Assembly: GCA_000431075.1 (NCBI GenBank)
Contig: HF986915.1
Coordinates: forward strand, 1-23,832
Source: Firmicutes bacterium CAG:555
GTDB taxonomy: Bacteria > Bacillota > Clostridia > Oscillospirales > Oscillospiraceae
Reading direction: 5' to 3'
DNA: 23,832 nucleotides
Made by a program: the position numbers and the translations under genes. The notes beneath the pieces were generated by a model. That model searched no databases. It had not been told where the DNA came from and saw nothing but the letters and a program-made list of their open reading frames with translations. Shown here one piece after another: positions 5,775 through 14,547 of the stretch; position 1 is the first letter of the stretch, and every line of letters starts with the position of its first letter.

Positions 5775-8700
5775 ATGCTTCAGATAGTTTTAGGCAAGGC
5801 CGGCACGGGCAAAACTGCGGCGGTCATGGCGAGAATCAAGGACGCTGTGGATAGAGGCCTCGGCGGCAGACTGCTCATCGTTCCCGAGCAGTACAGCCAT
5901 GAGGCCGAGCGTGAGCTGTGCCGCATTTGCGGGGACAGCCTTTCGCTGTACGCAGAGGTGCTTAGCTTCACGGGCTTGGCCCGAAAGCTCAATGCCGAGC
6001 TCGGCGGCGGCGCTGCGCCCTATCTTGATAAGGGCGGCAGGCTTTTGTGCATGGCGCTTGCAAGCGACGGACTGTATTCAAGGCTCCGTGTCTATTCCTC
6101 GGCACGCAGAAAGGCGGAGCTTCAGACGATGCTGCTTTCGGCGGTGGACGAGCTTAAAACGGCGTGCATATCGTCAGAGCAGCTCATGGAAGCGTCACGC
6201 AATTGCGTCGGAGCGCTCAGCGATAAGCTGTATGACCTGGCGCTCATTTTGGAAGCGTTTGACGCCGTGGTCGCAAACGGTCACGCAGACCCGACCGACC
6301 GGCTCACCCTGCTTGCCGAGCAGATAGGGCAAAGCTCCATGGGCGAGAAAAATGAAATATTCATCGACGGCTTTACCGACTTCACCGCACAGGAAAGGCG
6401 CATAATCGAAGCGCTGCTGTTAAAGGGCGCAGCGGTCACGGTGTGCCTCGGCTGCGATGATCTTGGCGGCGGCAGCGAGATATTTGAATTAAGCCGCATG
6501 ACCGCAAGAGGCTTGCTCGCCTTTGCAAAGGAAAACGGCATACCGCACGAGGTAAAAGAGTTTGCACAGACCAAAAACGGCAATGCCTCGCTCGGATTTT
6601 TCGCCGACAATATGTTTTCCTATTCATCGAAAAAGTTCGAGGGGGACATCCCCTGCGTTTATATAAAGACCGCACCGAATATGCAGGCTGAATGCGAGCT
6701 TGCCGCATCCCGTGCGATAGCCCTCGTGCGTGACACGGGCTGCCGCTGGCGGGATATCGCCGTTGCGGTGCGTGGCTTTGACGATTACCGTCTTTCGCTC
6801 GAAAGCGCCTTTGCACGCTACGGCGTGCCGCTTTACACGGCGAGAAAAACCGACCTTTTCGCCAAGCCGCTGCCTGCACTCATCGCCTCGGCGTATGAGA
6901 TCATAGGCGGCGGCTGGGAGGTAAACGATGTGCTCTCGTACCTGCGCACGGACCTCACGGGGCTGACACTCGACGAGTGCGACGAGCTTGAAAATTATAT
7001 TTTAATGTGGCAGCTTCGTGGCAGCGCATGGACTCAGGAGGACGATTGGCGGCTGCACCCCGACGGCTTCGGCGGCGAGTATGACGATGAGGTGAACGAA
7101 CGCCTGCGCAGGATAAACGCACTGCGCCGTGAAGCCTCCGCACCGCTTTTAGCGTTTGCCGAAAAGACCGGGACTGCCGAGACCGCCGGTGCGCAGGCAA
7201 AGGCACTTGCCGAGCTTTTGCAGGACCTGAACCTTGCCGAAAAATTAGAGAAAAAATCGCAGGCGCTTGCCGAGGGCGGCAGGCAGGCGGCAGCGCAGGA
7301 ATATGCGCAGCTTTGGGATATCATCGTGTCGGCGCTCGAGCAGTGCGACGCCATTTTGGGCGACACGCAGACCGACCGTGACAGCTTTGCACGGCTGTTC
7401 ACGCTGATGCTGTCAAAATACGATATCGGCACGATACCGACGGCGCTCGACCGTGTCACGGCGGGCGACTTTGACCGTATGCGCCGCAGAAATATAAAGC
7501 ACCTCATCGTGCTGGGCGCATCCGATGCCCGACTGCCGCAGTCTGAGAGCGAGACGGGGATGTTTTCGCCCGATGAGCGCCGCAGGCTGCTCGAAATGGA
7601 CATCGACCTCGGCGGAGCGGGAGACAGCGAGCTGTGGCGTGAGTTTTCGCTCATCTACAACTGCCTGACCCTGCCGTCGGAGACGCTGTGCCTGTGCTAT
7701 CCGGCGTTTGACACCGCCGGTGAGCCGCAGCGTCCGGCATTCGTGGTGAGCCGTGCCTGCGCAATTTTCGATACTCAGCCCGAGCAGACGGACATGGCGC
7801 AAGTGCGCATGAATGCAAAAACACCGGCGCTCGAGCTTGCCGCCAACGCCCTGCACGGCGGCGGTGTCGCCGAGGCTTCGGCGGCGGAGCTGTTTAATGA
7901 GCTTGAGCCGGAGCGGATGCAGGCGCTGCACAGAGCGTCGGAGATGACGAGGGGCAGCCTGTCCCGCCGCTCGGTCAGAGCGCTTTACGGCGAGCGTCTG
8001 CGCCTGTCGGCATCAAGGATAGACAAGTTTGCCTCCTGCCGCTTTGCGTATTTCATGCAGTACGGCCTAAAGGCCAAGACAAGACAGCCGGCGGGCTTCA
8101 CTCCGCCCGAAATGGGCGTTTTTATGCACTATATCTTAGAAAAAACCGCACACGAGGTCATGACCCACGGCGGATTTAAGAAGGTCGATGACGAGACGCT
8201 TGAGCGCATCACCGACAAGTATATCGCCGAGTATGTGCACGAAAAATTAAACGACTTCAAGGAAAAATCCAAGCGCTTTGAGTATCTTTTCCGCCGCTTG
8301 ACGAAGAATGTCCGGCAGGTGGTGCAGGACATGGCAAATGAGCTGCGCTCGTCAGACTTCGTGCCGCTGTCTTTTGAGCTGGACTTCGGCAAGGCAAGCG
8401 AGCTTCCGCCCGTGCGCCTTGGCGAGGGAGAGGACAGCTTGGTTCTCACCGGCATTGCCGACCGTGTCGACGGCTGGCTGCATGAGGGTAAGCTCTACCT
8501 GCGGGTCGTCGACTACAAGACCGGCAGAAAGAGCTTTTCGCTCAGCGATGTGTGGTACGGTATGGGTCTTCAGATGCTCCTGTACCTGTTCACCCTCGGC
8601 GAAAACGGCAAAATGCTGTACGGACACGATATCGTGCCTGCGGGCGTTTTGTATATTCCGGCTCGTGATGTCATGCTCTCGTCGGGCACCGATATGACTG

Positions 8701-9110
8701 ATGAGGCGATAGCCGCCGAGCGGGCAAAGCAGATAAAGCGCAGCGGACTTATCCTGAACGACCCTGCGGTCATAAACGCAATGGAGCACTCGGACGCCCC
8801 GAGGTATATCCCCGTGAAATTCAAGGACGGCAAGGCTCAGGGCGATGCGCTTGCATCGGCAGAGCGGCTCGGCCTTCTTGCACAGCATATCGACAAGACT
8901 CTGCGCAACATGGCGGCCGAGCTCAAGCACGGCAGCATCGCTGCCGACCCGTACTATCGGGGGCAGCAGGAAAACGCCTGCTTAAACTGCGATTACTTCG
9001 ACGCCTGCCATTTTGCCGACGGCGAAAACGGCGAGACGGTGCGCAAAATGCCGAAGCTTGCCGCCACAAAGGTGTGGAGCATCCTTGAGGGGGGTGAGGG
9101 CAATGGCTGA
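5775..9110 (+). CDS. addB: ATP-dependent nuclease/helicase subunit B (AddB)
   Basis: This 1111-residue subunit of the AddAB complex processes double-strand breaks to Chi-regulated 3' tails for RecA, replacing RecBCD in most Firmicutes. A Walker A GKAGTGKT lies at residues 7-14. The C-terminal RecB-type nuclease domain has TGIADRVDGW followed by VVDYKTGR (Asp913, Lys915). Four cysteines, Cys755 and then Cys1069, Cys1072 and Cys1078 in a CxxCx5C arrangement, match the iron-sulfur staple that encloses the nuclease domain in AddB. The length is close to the usual size of about 1150. AAGGCGG precedes the ATG. The stop overlaps the addA start by 8 nt, so the two subunits are translationally coupled. 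All key residues I looked for are present. Confidence 0.97.
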   Translation: MLQIVLGKAGTGKTAAVMARIKDAVDRGLGGRLLIVPEQYSHEAERELCRICGDSLSLYAEVLSFTGLARKLNAELGGGAAPYLDKGGRLLCMALASDGLYSRLRVYSSARRKAELQTMLLSAVDELKTACISSEQLMEASRNCVGALSDKLYDLALILEAFDAVVANGHADPTDRLTLLAEQIGQSSMGEKNEIFIDGFTDFTAQERRIIEALLLKGAAVTVCLGCDDLGGGSEIFELSRMTARGLLAFAKENGIPHEVKEFAQTKNGNASLGFFADNMFSYSSKKFEGDIPCVYIKTAPNMQAECELAASRAIALVRDTGCRWRDIAVAVRGFDDYRLSLESAFARYGVPLYTARKTDLFAKPLPALIASAYEIIGGGWEVNDVLSYLRTDLTGLTLDECDELENYILMWQLRGSAWTQEDDWRLHPDGFGGEYDDEVNERLRRINALRREASAPLLAFAEKTGTAETAGAQAKALAELLQDLNLAEKLEKKSQALAEGGRQAAAQEYAQLWDIIVSALEQCDAILGDTQTDRDSFARLFTLMLSKYDIGTIPTALDRVTAGDFDRMRRRNIKHLIVLGASDARLPQSESETGMFSPDERRRLLEMDIDLGGAGDSELWREFSLIYNCLTLPSETLCLCYPAFDTAGEPQRPAFVVSRACAIFDTQPEQTDMAQVRMNAKTPALELAANALHGGGVAEASAAELFNELEPERMQALHRASEMTRGSLSRRSVRALYGERLRLSASRIDKFASCRFAYFMQYGLKAKTRQPAGFTPPEMGVFMHYILEKTAHEVMTHGGFKKVDDETLERITDKYIAEYVHEKLNDFKEKSKRFEYLFRRLTKNVRQVVQDMANELRSSDFVPLSFELDFGKASELPPVRLGEGEDSLVLTGIADRVDGWLHEGKLYLRVVDYKTGRKSFSLSDVWYGMGLQMLLYLFTLGENGKMLYGHDIVPAGVLYIPARDVMLSSGTDMTDEAIAAERAKQIKRSGLILNDPAVINAMEHSDAPRYIPVKFKDGKAQGDALASAERLGLLAQHIDKTLRNMAAELKHGSIAADPYYRGQQENACLNCDYFDACHFADGENGETVRKMPKLAATKVWSILEGGEGNG

Positions 9111-12100
9111 ATTTAAACCTACACGCTCGCAGCAGGCGGCGATCGAGACCCGCGGCCGTGCGGTGTTGGTATCTGCGGCGGCGGGCAGCGGCAAGACGAA
9201 GGTATTGACCGAACGCCTGCTCTCACGCATAAGCGACGATGCCGATATCGACAGCTTCCTTATAATAACCTTCACCAAGGCGGCGGCGGCCGAGCTTAAA
9301 AGCCGTATTGTCGATGAGATCGCAAAGCGCCTTGCCGCCGAGCCGGATAACCGCCGACTGCGCCGCCAGAGCGCACTGTGCCAAAAGGCGCAGATAGGCA
9401 CGATACACAGCTTTTGCGCAGCGTTTCTGCGTGAAAACTGCCATGAGGCGGGGCTGTCGCCGGAGTTTAAGGTCATAGAGGAGGATCGCTCCGAGGCGAT
9501 ACGGGCTCGTGTCATCGGCCGTGTCATGGATGCGGCATACGAAAAGCCGACACCGGAGTTTCTGCTGCTTGCCGACTCCGTGGGCGCAGGGCGGGATGAC
9601 AGCCGCCTTGCCGAGATAGTCCTGAGCCTGCATAAGAAAATGCAAAGCCACGCCCGCCCCGACCTGTGGGCAAAAAAGCAGATAGAGCTGATGAGTGTCG
9701 GCGCCGACGATATCGCCGCAACGCCGTGGGCGCAGGAGATACTGAACTCCGTCACGGCGAGCGCCGGATTCTGGGCGCAGGCGATGGAGGATGCCGCCAA
9801 AAAGGCGTACACGAGTGAAAAAATAGGTGCAGCCTACGGAGAGAGCCTGAGTGCGACCGCACTCGGTCTGCGTGACCTTGCACGCTCAAGCGCCGACGGC
9901 TGGGATAGGGCACGGCAGTTTCTGCCCATAGAGTTTCCTAAGCTCAAGTCCCTGCGCAATTCGCCCGACCCGGAGCTTTCCGAGCACATAAAGGCTCTGC
10001 GGGACAGCTGCAAAAAGGCGGCGGGAAAGCTTGCCGATATGCTGAGCGCCTCCGAGGAAAAGCTTGCATCGGATATGCAAAAGACAGCACCTGCCATGCG
10101 TGCGCTCCTGGAGCTGACGCTCGATTTCGACAAAGCCTATGCCGCCGAGAAAAAGCGCCGTGCCGAGGTCAACTTTGCGGACCTTGAGCACTTCACCGCC
10201 CGACTTCTCACCGATGAAGCGGGTGAGCCGACGGCGCTTGCGAGGGAGCTTTCGCAGCGCTACACGGAGATAATGGTCGACGAGTATCAGGATGTCAACC
10301 GTGTGCAGGACGCAATTTTCCGTGCCGTGTCAAAGAACGGGACGAACCTGTTCATGGTCGGCGATGTCAAGCAGTCCATCTACCGCTTCCGCCTTGCCGA
10401 CCCCACGATATTCACCGAGAAATATCTGTCCTACGCAGACCTTGATGCAGCGCAGGGAAATGAGCCCGTGCGCATAATGCTTCAGGAAAATTTCCGTTCC
10501 AGAGGCGAGGTCATCGAGGGCGCAAACCATGTGTTCCGCACCTGTATGTCGGCAAAACTGGGCGAGATAGATTATGATGAAAATGCCGAGCTCAAGTGCG
10601 GCGCAGACTATGGAGGTGCCGTCCCGAAGCCTGAGCTTATGCTCGTTGATGTGACCGCCGACGGCGAGGACGACTCGCCCGACAAAACTGCGCTCGAAGC
10701 GCAGGCGGTCGCCGAGAAGATACATGCGCTTATGCGCTCGGGAACGCTCGTTTCCGACAGGGGCGTGCAGCGTCCGCTTAGATACAGCGACATTGCGGTC
10801 TTGATGCGCTCCATGGCGTCCGCCGGCGAGGTGTTCCGCCGTGAGCTTTTGAATGCCGATATTCCCGTTCTGGGCGGCGGCAGTGGCAGCTTTTTTGAGA
10901 GTGTCGAGGTCTCGGCACTCGTGTGCTTGCTCGCCGTTATCGATAATCCCCATCAGGATGTTCCGCTGATCGCCGTTCTGCGCTCGCCGTTTTTCGGCTT
11001 TAGCGCCGACGAGCTTTCGGAGATACGAGCCGCCGACAAGAAAAGCGATTTTTACACCGCACTTGTTAAGAACGCAGAGCACAGCACCCGCTGCGCCGAC
11101 TTTGCCGGGACGCTTGCAGATTTTCGCCGATGCGCACCCGACATGGAGCTTGGCGAGCTGCTGCGGTATATCTGCGACAGGCTCGACCTTGCCGCCGTGT
11201 GCGCTGCGATGACAGACGGTGCGACCCGACGGGACAATGTGATGCTGCTCAGCGACTACGCAAAGCGCTTCGAGGCGACCGGCTTCAAGGGCTTGCACCG
11301 CTTTGTCGAGTGGCTTGGCTCCCTTGCCGAGCGTGGCGACGAGCCGGGCAGGGGAGCTGCGGGCAATGCCGTGCAGATGATGACAGTGCATAAGTCCAAG
11401 GGCCTGGAGTTTCCCGTGGTGTTCCTGTGCGGCACGAGCAAGAGGTTTAACCGCTCCGACCTGCGTGAGGCGGTGCTCATCCACCCGGAGTTAGGCTTAG
11501 GCCCCAAGGTCACGGATACCCGCCGCGGCATCGAGTACGCCTCCTTGCAGCGCAACGCCGTCAGCCTGCGGGCAGACCGTGAGATGCTGTCGGAGGAAAT
11601 GCGTTTATTATATGTTGCGCTGACACGAGCCAAGGAGCGGCTCATCATGACGGCGACGATGTCAGAGCCCGAGACGAAAATGCAAAAGCTAATGATGAGC
11701 ACCGTTTTTCCCGTATCACCGGAGATACTCATGACGGCGCAGAATACGGCGGCATGGCTCATGTATGCAGCGCTTTCCGATAAGGACGGGCGGCTCGGCC
11801 TGAGCGTTTACAGACCCGAGAGGGCGCAGACCGAGAATAGAGAAGCCGACGAAGCGACCGAGGCTGCGGCAGACCCGAAGTTGATTGAAAAGCTGCGGCG
11901 CAATCTCGATTTCAGCTACCCATATCCCGTTGCCGAGACGCTGCCGTCCAAGGTCACGGCGACCGAGCTTAAAAGCTGCGATGAGCCCGACCCCGAGAGC
12001 GTCAGCCTTGCACCGAGCGTGCAGCGCAGCTTCCGAAGCCCTGACTTCCTGCGTGAGGATAAGCCCCTCACGGCGACGGAAAAAGGCACGGCGACGCACA

Positions 12101-12585
12101 TGGTGCTGCAATTTATCGACTATAATAAGGCCGGAACGCTCGACGGCATCCGCTCCGAGATAGCCCGCCTCACCGCATCACGCCACATTTCCGAGCGGCA
12201 GGCGCAGGCGGTGAACGCCGAAGCGATCCGGCGGCTGTTTGCCTCCGGGCTCGGGCAGCGCATAATGAACGCCGACAGACTCATGCGTGAGTTCAAGTTC
12301 TCCATCCTGTGTCCCGCCGAGGACTTCTTTGACGGCGGCGATGGCGAGAGCGTGCTTTTGCAGGGCGTCATCGACTGCTGCATCGAAGAAAACGGGGAGC
12401 TCACCATAATCGACTACAAGACCGACCGAGTGCGTGGGCAGGAGCTAAATGAGCGTGCCAAAAGCTACGCCGGACAGCTTCGTGCGTACGCCATCGCCAT
12501 CGGGAAAATGACCGGTAAGCCCGTCACGGGCTGCGCACTGTACTTCTTAGAGACCGGACAAACGGTTTTTGTGCCGGAAAATTAA
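9103..12585 (+). CDS. addA: ATP-dependent helicase/nuclease subunit A (AddA)
   Basis: This 1160-residue UvrD/Rep-type superfamily 1 helicase is fused to a RecB-family nuclease and is the motor subunit of AddAB. It shows a Q motif (TRSQQAAIE), Walker A AAAGSGKT (25-32), IITFTKAAAAEL (motif Ia), VDEYQDVN (motif II, Asp393-Glu394), GDVKQSIYRFR (motif III), TVHKSKGLEFPVVFL (motif V) and LLYVALTRAKERL (motif VI). The C-terminal nuclease motif is TIIDYKTDR (Asp1104, Lys1106). An open frame extends upstream to 9013, but the ATG at 9103, after a run of purines with GAGGG, matches the known N-terminus and overlaps addB by 8 nt. No terminator is visible after it before the rpmE promoter. Confidence 0.97.
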   Translation: MAEFKPTRSQQAAIETRGRAVLVSAAAGSGKTKVLTERLLSRISDDADIDSFLIITFTKAAAAELKSRIVDEIAKRLAAEPDNRRLRRQSALCQKAQIGTIHSFCAAFLRENCHEAGLSPEFKVIEEDRSEAIRARVIGRVMDAAYEKPTPEFLLLADSVGAGRDDSRLAEIVLSLHKKMQSHARPDLWAKKQIELMSVGADDIAATPWAQEILNSVTASAGFWAQAMEDAAKKAYTSEKIGAAYGESLSATALGLRDLARSSADGWDRARQFLPIEFPKLKSLRNSPDPELSEHIKALRDSCKKAAGKLADMLSASEEKLASDMQKTAPAMRALLELTLDFDKAYAAEKKRRAEVNFADLEHFTARLLTDEAGEPTALARELSQRYTEIMVDEYQDVNRVQDAIFRAVSKNGTNLFMVGDVKQSIYRFRLADPTIFTEKYLSYADLDAAQGNEPVRIMLQENFRSRGEVIEGANHVFRTCMSAKLGEIDYDENAELKCGADYGGAVPKPELMLVDVTADGEDDSPDKTALEAQAVAEKIHALMRSGTLVSDRGVQRPLRYSDIAVLMRSMASAGEVFRRELLNADIPVLGGGSGSFFESVEVSALVCLLAVIDNPHQDVPLIAVLRSPFFGFSADELSEIRAADKKSDFYTALVKNAEHSTRCADFAGTLADFRRCAPDMELGELLRYICDRLDLAAVCAAMTDGATRRDNVMLLSDYAKRFEATGFKGLHRFVEWLGSLAERGDEPGRGAAGNAVQMMTVHKSKGLEFPVVFLCGTSKRFNRSDLREAVLIHPELGLGPKVTDTRRGIEYASLQRNAVSLRADREMLSEEMRLLYVALTRAKERLIMTATMSEPETKMQKLMMSTVFPVSPEILMTAQNTAAWLMYAALSDKDGRLGLSVYRPERAQTENREADEATEAAADPKLIEKLRRNLDFSYPYPVAETLPSKVTATELKSCDEPDPESVSLAPSVQRSFRSPDFLREDKPLTATEKGTATHMVLQFIDYNKAGTLDGIRSEIARLTASRHISERQAQAVNAEAIRRLFASGLGQRIMNADRLMREFKFSILCPAEDFFDGGDGESVLLQGVIDCCIEENGELTIIDYKTDRVRGQELNERAKSYAGQLRAYAIAIGKMTGKPVTGCALYFLETGQTVFVPEN

Positions 12586-12592
12586 AAAAAGC

Positions 12593-12621
12593 TTGCAAAC
12601 ACGGTAACGGTGTGTTACAAT
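12593..12621 (+). promoter_or_regulatory. Sigma-A promoter of rpmE
   Basis: TTGCAA (12593-12598), a 17-bp spacer and TACAAT (12616-12621) lie just after the addA stop. The predicted transcript carries a leader of about 55 nt before rpmE. Confidence 0.8.
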
Positions 12622-12630
12622 CCAATTTGC

Positions 12631-12659
12631 GTCTTGTAACCATGTTTCATGCTCAAGAC
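12631..12659 (+). promoter_or_regulatory. Leader hairpin of rpmE (candidate L31 ribosomal-protein leader)
   Basis: GTCTTG (12631-12636) pairs with CAAGAC (12654-12659). Inside, CATG (12641-12644) pairs with CATG (12648-12651), giving a stem with an asymmetric internal loop in the untranslated leader. L31 leaders are known in several bacterial groups, but I cannot confirm that this belongs to one. Confidence 0.4.
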
Positions 12660-12684
12660 AGCCTATGACGAGGAGATTAGAACA

Positions 12685-12885
12685 ATGAAGGCAGGAATCC
12701 ATCCTAACTATCAGCCCACCGTTATCAAGTGCGCTTGCGGCGCAACCATCGAGACCGGCTCCACCCGTCCCGGCATCACCGTCGAGATCTGCTCCAAGTG
12801 CCATCCCTTCTACACCGGCAAGCAGAAGCTCGTTGATACCAGCGGCCGTGTTGATAAGTTCAATAAGAAGTACGGCATCAAGTAA
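12685..12885 (+). CDS. rpmE: 50S ribosomal protein L31, zinc-binding type
   Basis: This 66-residue large-subunit protein is the type A (zinc-binding) form of L31. It begins MKAGIHPNYQPTVIKCACG and carries the zinc ligands as a CxC pair (Cys16, Cys18) and a CSKC pair about 20 residues later. It ends in the typical VDKFNKKYGIK. An in-frame ATG at 12649 lies in the leader hairpin; the ATG at 12685 with AGGAG upstream matches the family start. The Cys set distinguishes it from the zinc-independent paralog made under zinc limitation. It is a single-gene unit with its own promoter and terminator. Confidence 0.97.
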   Translation: MKAGIHPNYQPTVIKCACGATIETGSTRPGITVEICSKCHPFYTGKQKLVDTSGRVDKFNKKYGIK

Positions 12886-12898
12886 TTTCAGTTTACTT

Positions 12899-12928
12899 AA
12901 AGAGCACATCAATTTGATGTGCTCTTTT
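12899..12928 (+). terminator. Terminator of rpmE
   Basis: A stem of about 13 bp from AAGAGCACATC to its complement, around a very short A/T-rich loop, is followed by T12925-12928, immediately after rpmE. Confidence 0.88.
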
Positions 12929-12938
12929 GCCGTCTTTA

Positions 12939-12947
12939 TGGTATAAT
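12939..12947 (+). promoter_or_regulatory. Extended -10 promoter upstream of the structured RNA and hflX
   Basis: TGGTATAAT is an extended -10 hexamer (TATAAT at 12942-12947) with no convincing -35; that position falls in the rpmE terminator. Start of transcription is expected near 12953-12955, at the left end of the structured region. Confidence 0.6.
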
Positions 12948-13228
12948 ACCCTCGGGTGGCAAAGGGATGCATGCCTGACAGCGCCCCTTTTCAGCGCCTT
13001 CCGCTCTTTTTTGCCTTGGCGGGTTACGACCCGCCTTCATCAAACAAGAACGAAAATCGCAAGAAAATTGGCTGCTGTCAGGTGCGAAGCAGTTTTGGGA
13101 GAGATGATTTTCGTTCAGGCAAAGATAAAACCCGACGGGCATAATGGACATATATGGGCTAGGGGTTTAGCGAAGCATGAGCGGAAAGCAGCCTGCCAAA
13201 ACCATGTATCCCCTTGTCACCCGAGGGT
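12948..13228 (+). ncRNA. Large structured, pseudoknotted RNA upstream of hflX (family uncertain; raiA-type suspected)
   Basis: The 281-nt interval between the rpmE terminator and hflX has no convincing ORF but strong pairing. A closing helix joins 12948-12973 with 13203-13228: 25 of 26 positions pair, counting two G-U. A 9-bp helix joins 12974-12982 with 13074-13082. An 11-bp perfect helix joins 13048-13058 with 13106-13116; it crosses the previous one, making a pseudoknot. Further pairings are a 7-bp hairpin 13018-13024/13029-13035 with loop TACG, and 13128-13133/13163-13168. An extended -10 promoter abuts its left end. It is not recognisable as tmRNA, RNase P RNA or SRP RNA by their conserved boxes. 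Size, long closing stem and pseudoknot recall the raiA motif of Firmicutes; 6S RNA is less likely. No T-run follows, so transcription may continue into hflX. Confidence 0.65.
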
Positions 13229-13248
13229 AACCATTGAGGTATGAAATT

Positions 13249-14547
13249 ATGGAAAACAACGAAGTAAAAACCGAACGAGCCGTGCTGTGCGGACTTGCCG
13301 CAAGCAGCATGGATATCTCCGAGCGCTCAACGGATATCTCCATGGACGAGCTTGCCGCTTTGGTCGAAACAGCCGGCGGTGAGACCGTCGGCATGATGAT
13401 GCAAAACCGTCCGACCCCCGATCCGAGAAGCTTCATCGGTGACGGCAAGGTAGCCGAGCTCAAGGAGTTTATAGATGCAAACGACATTGACCTTGCGGTT
13501 TTCGACAACGAGCTTTCGCCCTCGCAGATGCGGGTGCTGTCCGAGGAGCTTGGGGTCAAGGTCCTCGACCGCTCGGGGCTTATCCTCGACATTTTCGCCC
13601 AGCGTGCGCAGACCCGTGAGGGTCAGCTTCAGGTCGAGCTTGCGCAGTACAAATATCTGCTGCCGAGGCTGACGGGTATGTGGACGCACCTTGTTCGCCA
13701 GACCGCTTCCGGCGGCTCGTCGCCTATCGGCACCCGAGGCCCGGGCGAAACGCAGCTTGAGACCGACCGCCGCCACATCCGCCGCAAGATACAAAAGCTT
13801 GAGGAGGAGCTTGCCGCCGTGCGCAAGGTGCGCAGCACCCAGCGCCGCAAGCGTGAGAAAAACGATATGCCCATCGTGGCACTCGTGGGATACACGAATG
13901 CCGGTAAGTCCACGCTTCTAAACTGCCTTACAAACTCCGACATTCCGGCAAACGACCGCCTTTTCGACACGCTCGACACCACGACCCGCAAGCTGCGCAT
14001 CGACGAGCTCACGGAGGTTCTTATCTCCGACACAGTCGGCTTTATCCGCAAGCTGCCGCACCACCTGATCGAGGCGTTCAAGGCAACGCTCGAGGAGCTT
14101 GCCTACGCCGATGTGCTGCTGCATGTTATAGATATCAGTAACCCCGATTGGGAGGAGCAGGCGAGAGTCGTTGACTTGCTCATAAATCAGCTCGGCGCAG
14201 AGCAGACCCCGTGCATTCGGGTGTTCAACAAGTGCGACGCTTACATGGGCATCCTGCCCCACGGCGAGAACATCGTTTGCTTGTCGGCCAAAAGCGGCGA
14301 GGGCGTGCAGGAGCTTGTACAGAAGCTCTCGGAGCTTCTTGACCGTGGCAGCCACCATGTGACGCTCAGGATACCGTACTCCGATGCGGGCATCATGGAT
14401 CTATTAAACCGTGAAGCGTCGGTCAGGTCGACCGAGTACACCGACGAGGGCATCGAGGCGGAGGTCATCGTGCCGCCGGAAATTTTCGGGCGTGTAAAGC
14501 GCTACATCCCGGGCTATGCCGAGCCGAAGGAGGACTGGGAGGATTGA
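13249..14547 (+). CDS. hflX: Ribosome-associated GTPase HflX
   Basis: This 432-residue GTPase binds the 50S subunit and splits stalled or stressed 70S ribosomes. It has an N-terminal HflX domain (VGMMMQNRPTPDPRSFIGDG; FDNELSPSQMRVL), a helical linker after GSSPIGTRGPGETQLETD, then the G domain. G-domain motifs are G1 GYTNAGKST (214-222), G2 DTTTR, G3 DTVGFI (from 261), G4 NKCD (327-330) and G5 SAKSGEG (from 346). The ATG at 13249 is preceded by GAGG at about 10 nt; an in-frame TTG at 13234 is a weaker candidate. Its stop overlaps the TTG start of the next gene by 4 nt. The structured RNA directly upstream might be its leader. Confidence 0.96.
   Translation: MENNEVKTERAVLCGLAASSMDISERSTDISMDELAALVETAGGETVGMMMQNRPTPDPRSFIGDGKVAELKEFIDANDIDLAVFDNELSPSQMRVLSEELGVKVLDRSGLILDIFAQRAQTREGQLQVELAQYKYLLPRLTGMWTHLVRQTASGGSSPIGTRGPGETQLETDRRHIRRKIQKLEEELAAVRKVRSTQRRKREKNDMPIVALVGYTNAGKSTLLNCLTNSDIPANDRLFDTLDTTTRKLRIDELTEVLISDTVGFIRKLPHHLIEAFKATLEELAYADVLLHVIDISNPDWEEQARVVDLLINQLGAEQTPCIRVFNKCDAYMGILPHGENIVCLSAKSGEGVQELVQKLSELLDRGSHHVTLRIPYSDAGIMDLLNREASVRSTEYTDEGIEAEVIVPPEIFGRVKRYIPGYAEPKEDWED

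Noticed and set aside
12948..13228. Miniature inverted-repeat transposon with TA target duplication
   Set aside because: The ends form a 26-position inverted repeat flanked by TA on both sides, so this was considered. The additional long interior helices forming a pseudoknot and the abutting promoter favour a structured RNA. It remains the main alternative, decided by copy number in the genome.
12927..13244. Short plus-strand frames in the rpmE-hflX gap
   Set aside because: They begin in the terminator or promoter, cross the pairing elements, overlap in different frames and have no ribosome-binding sites.
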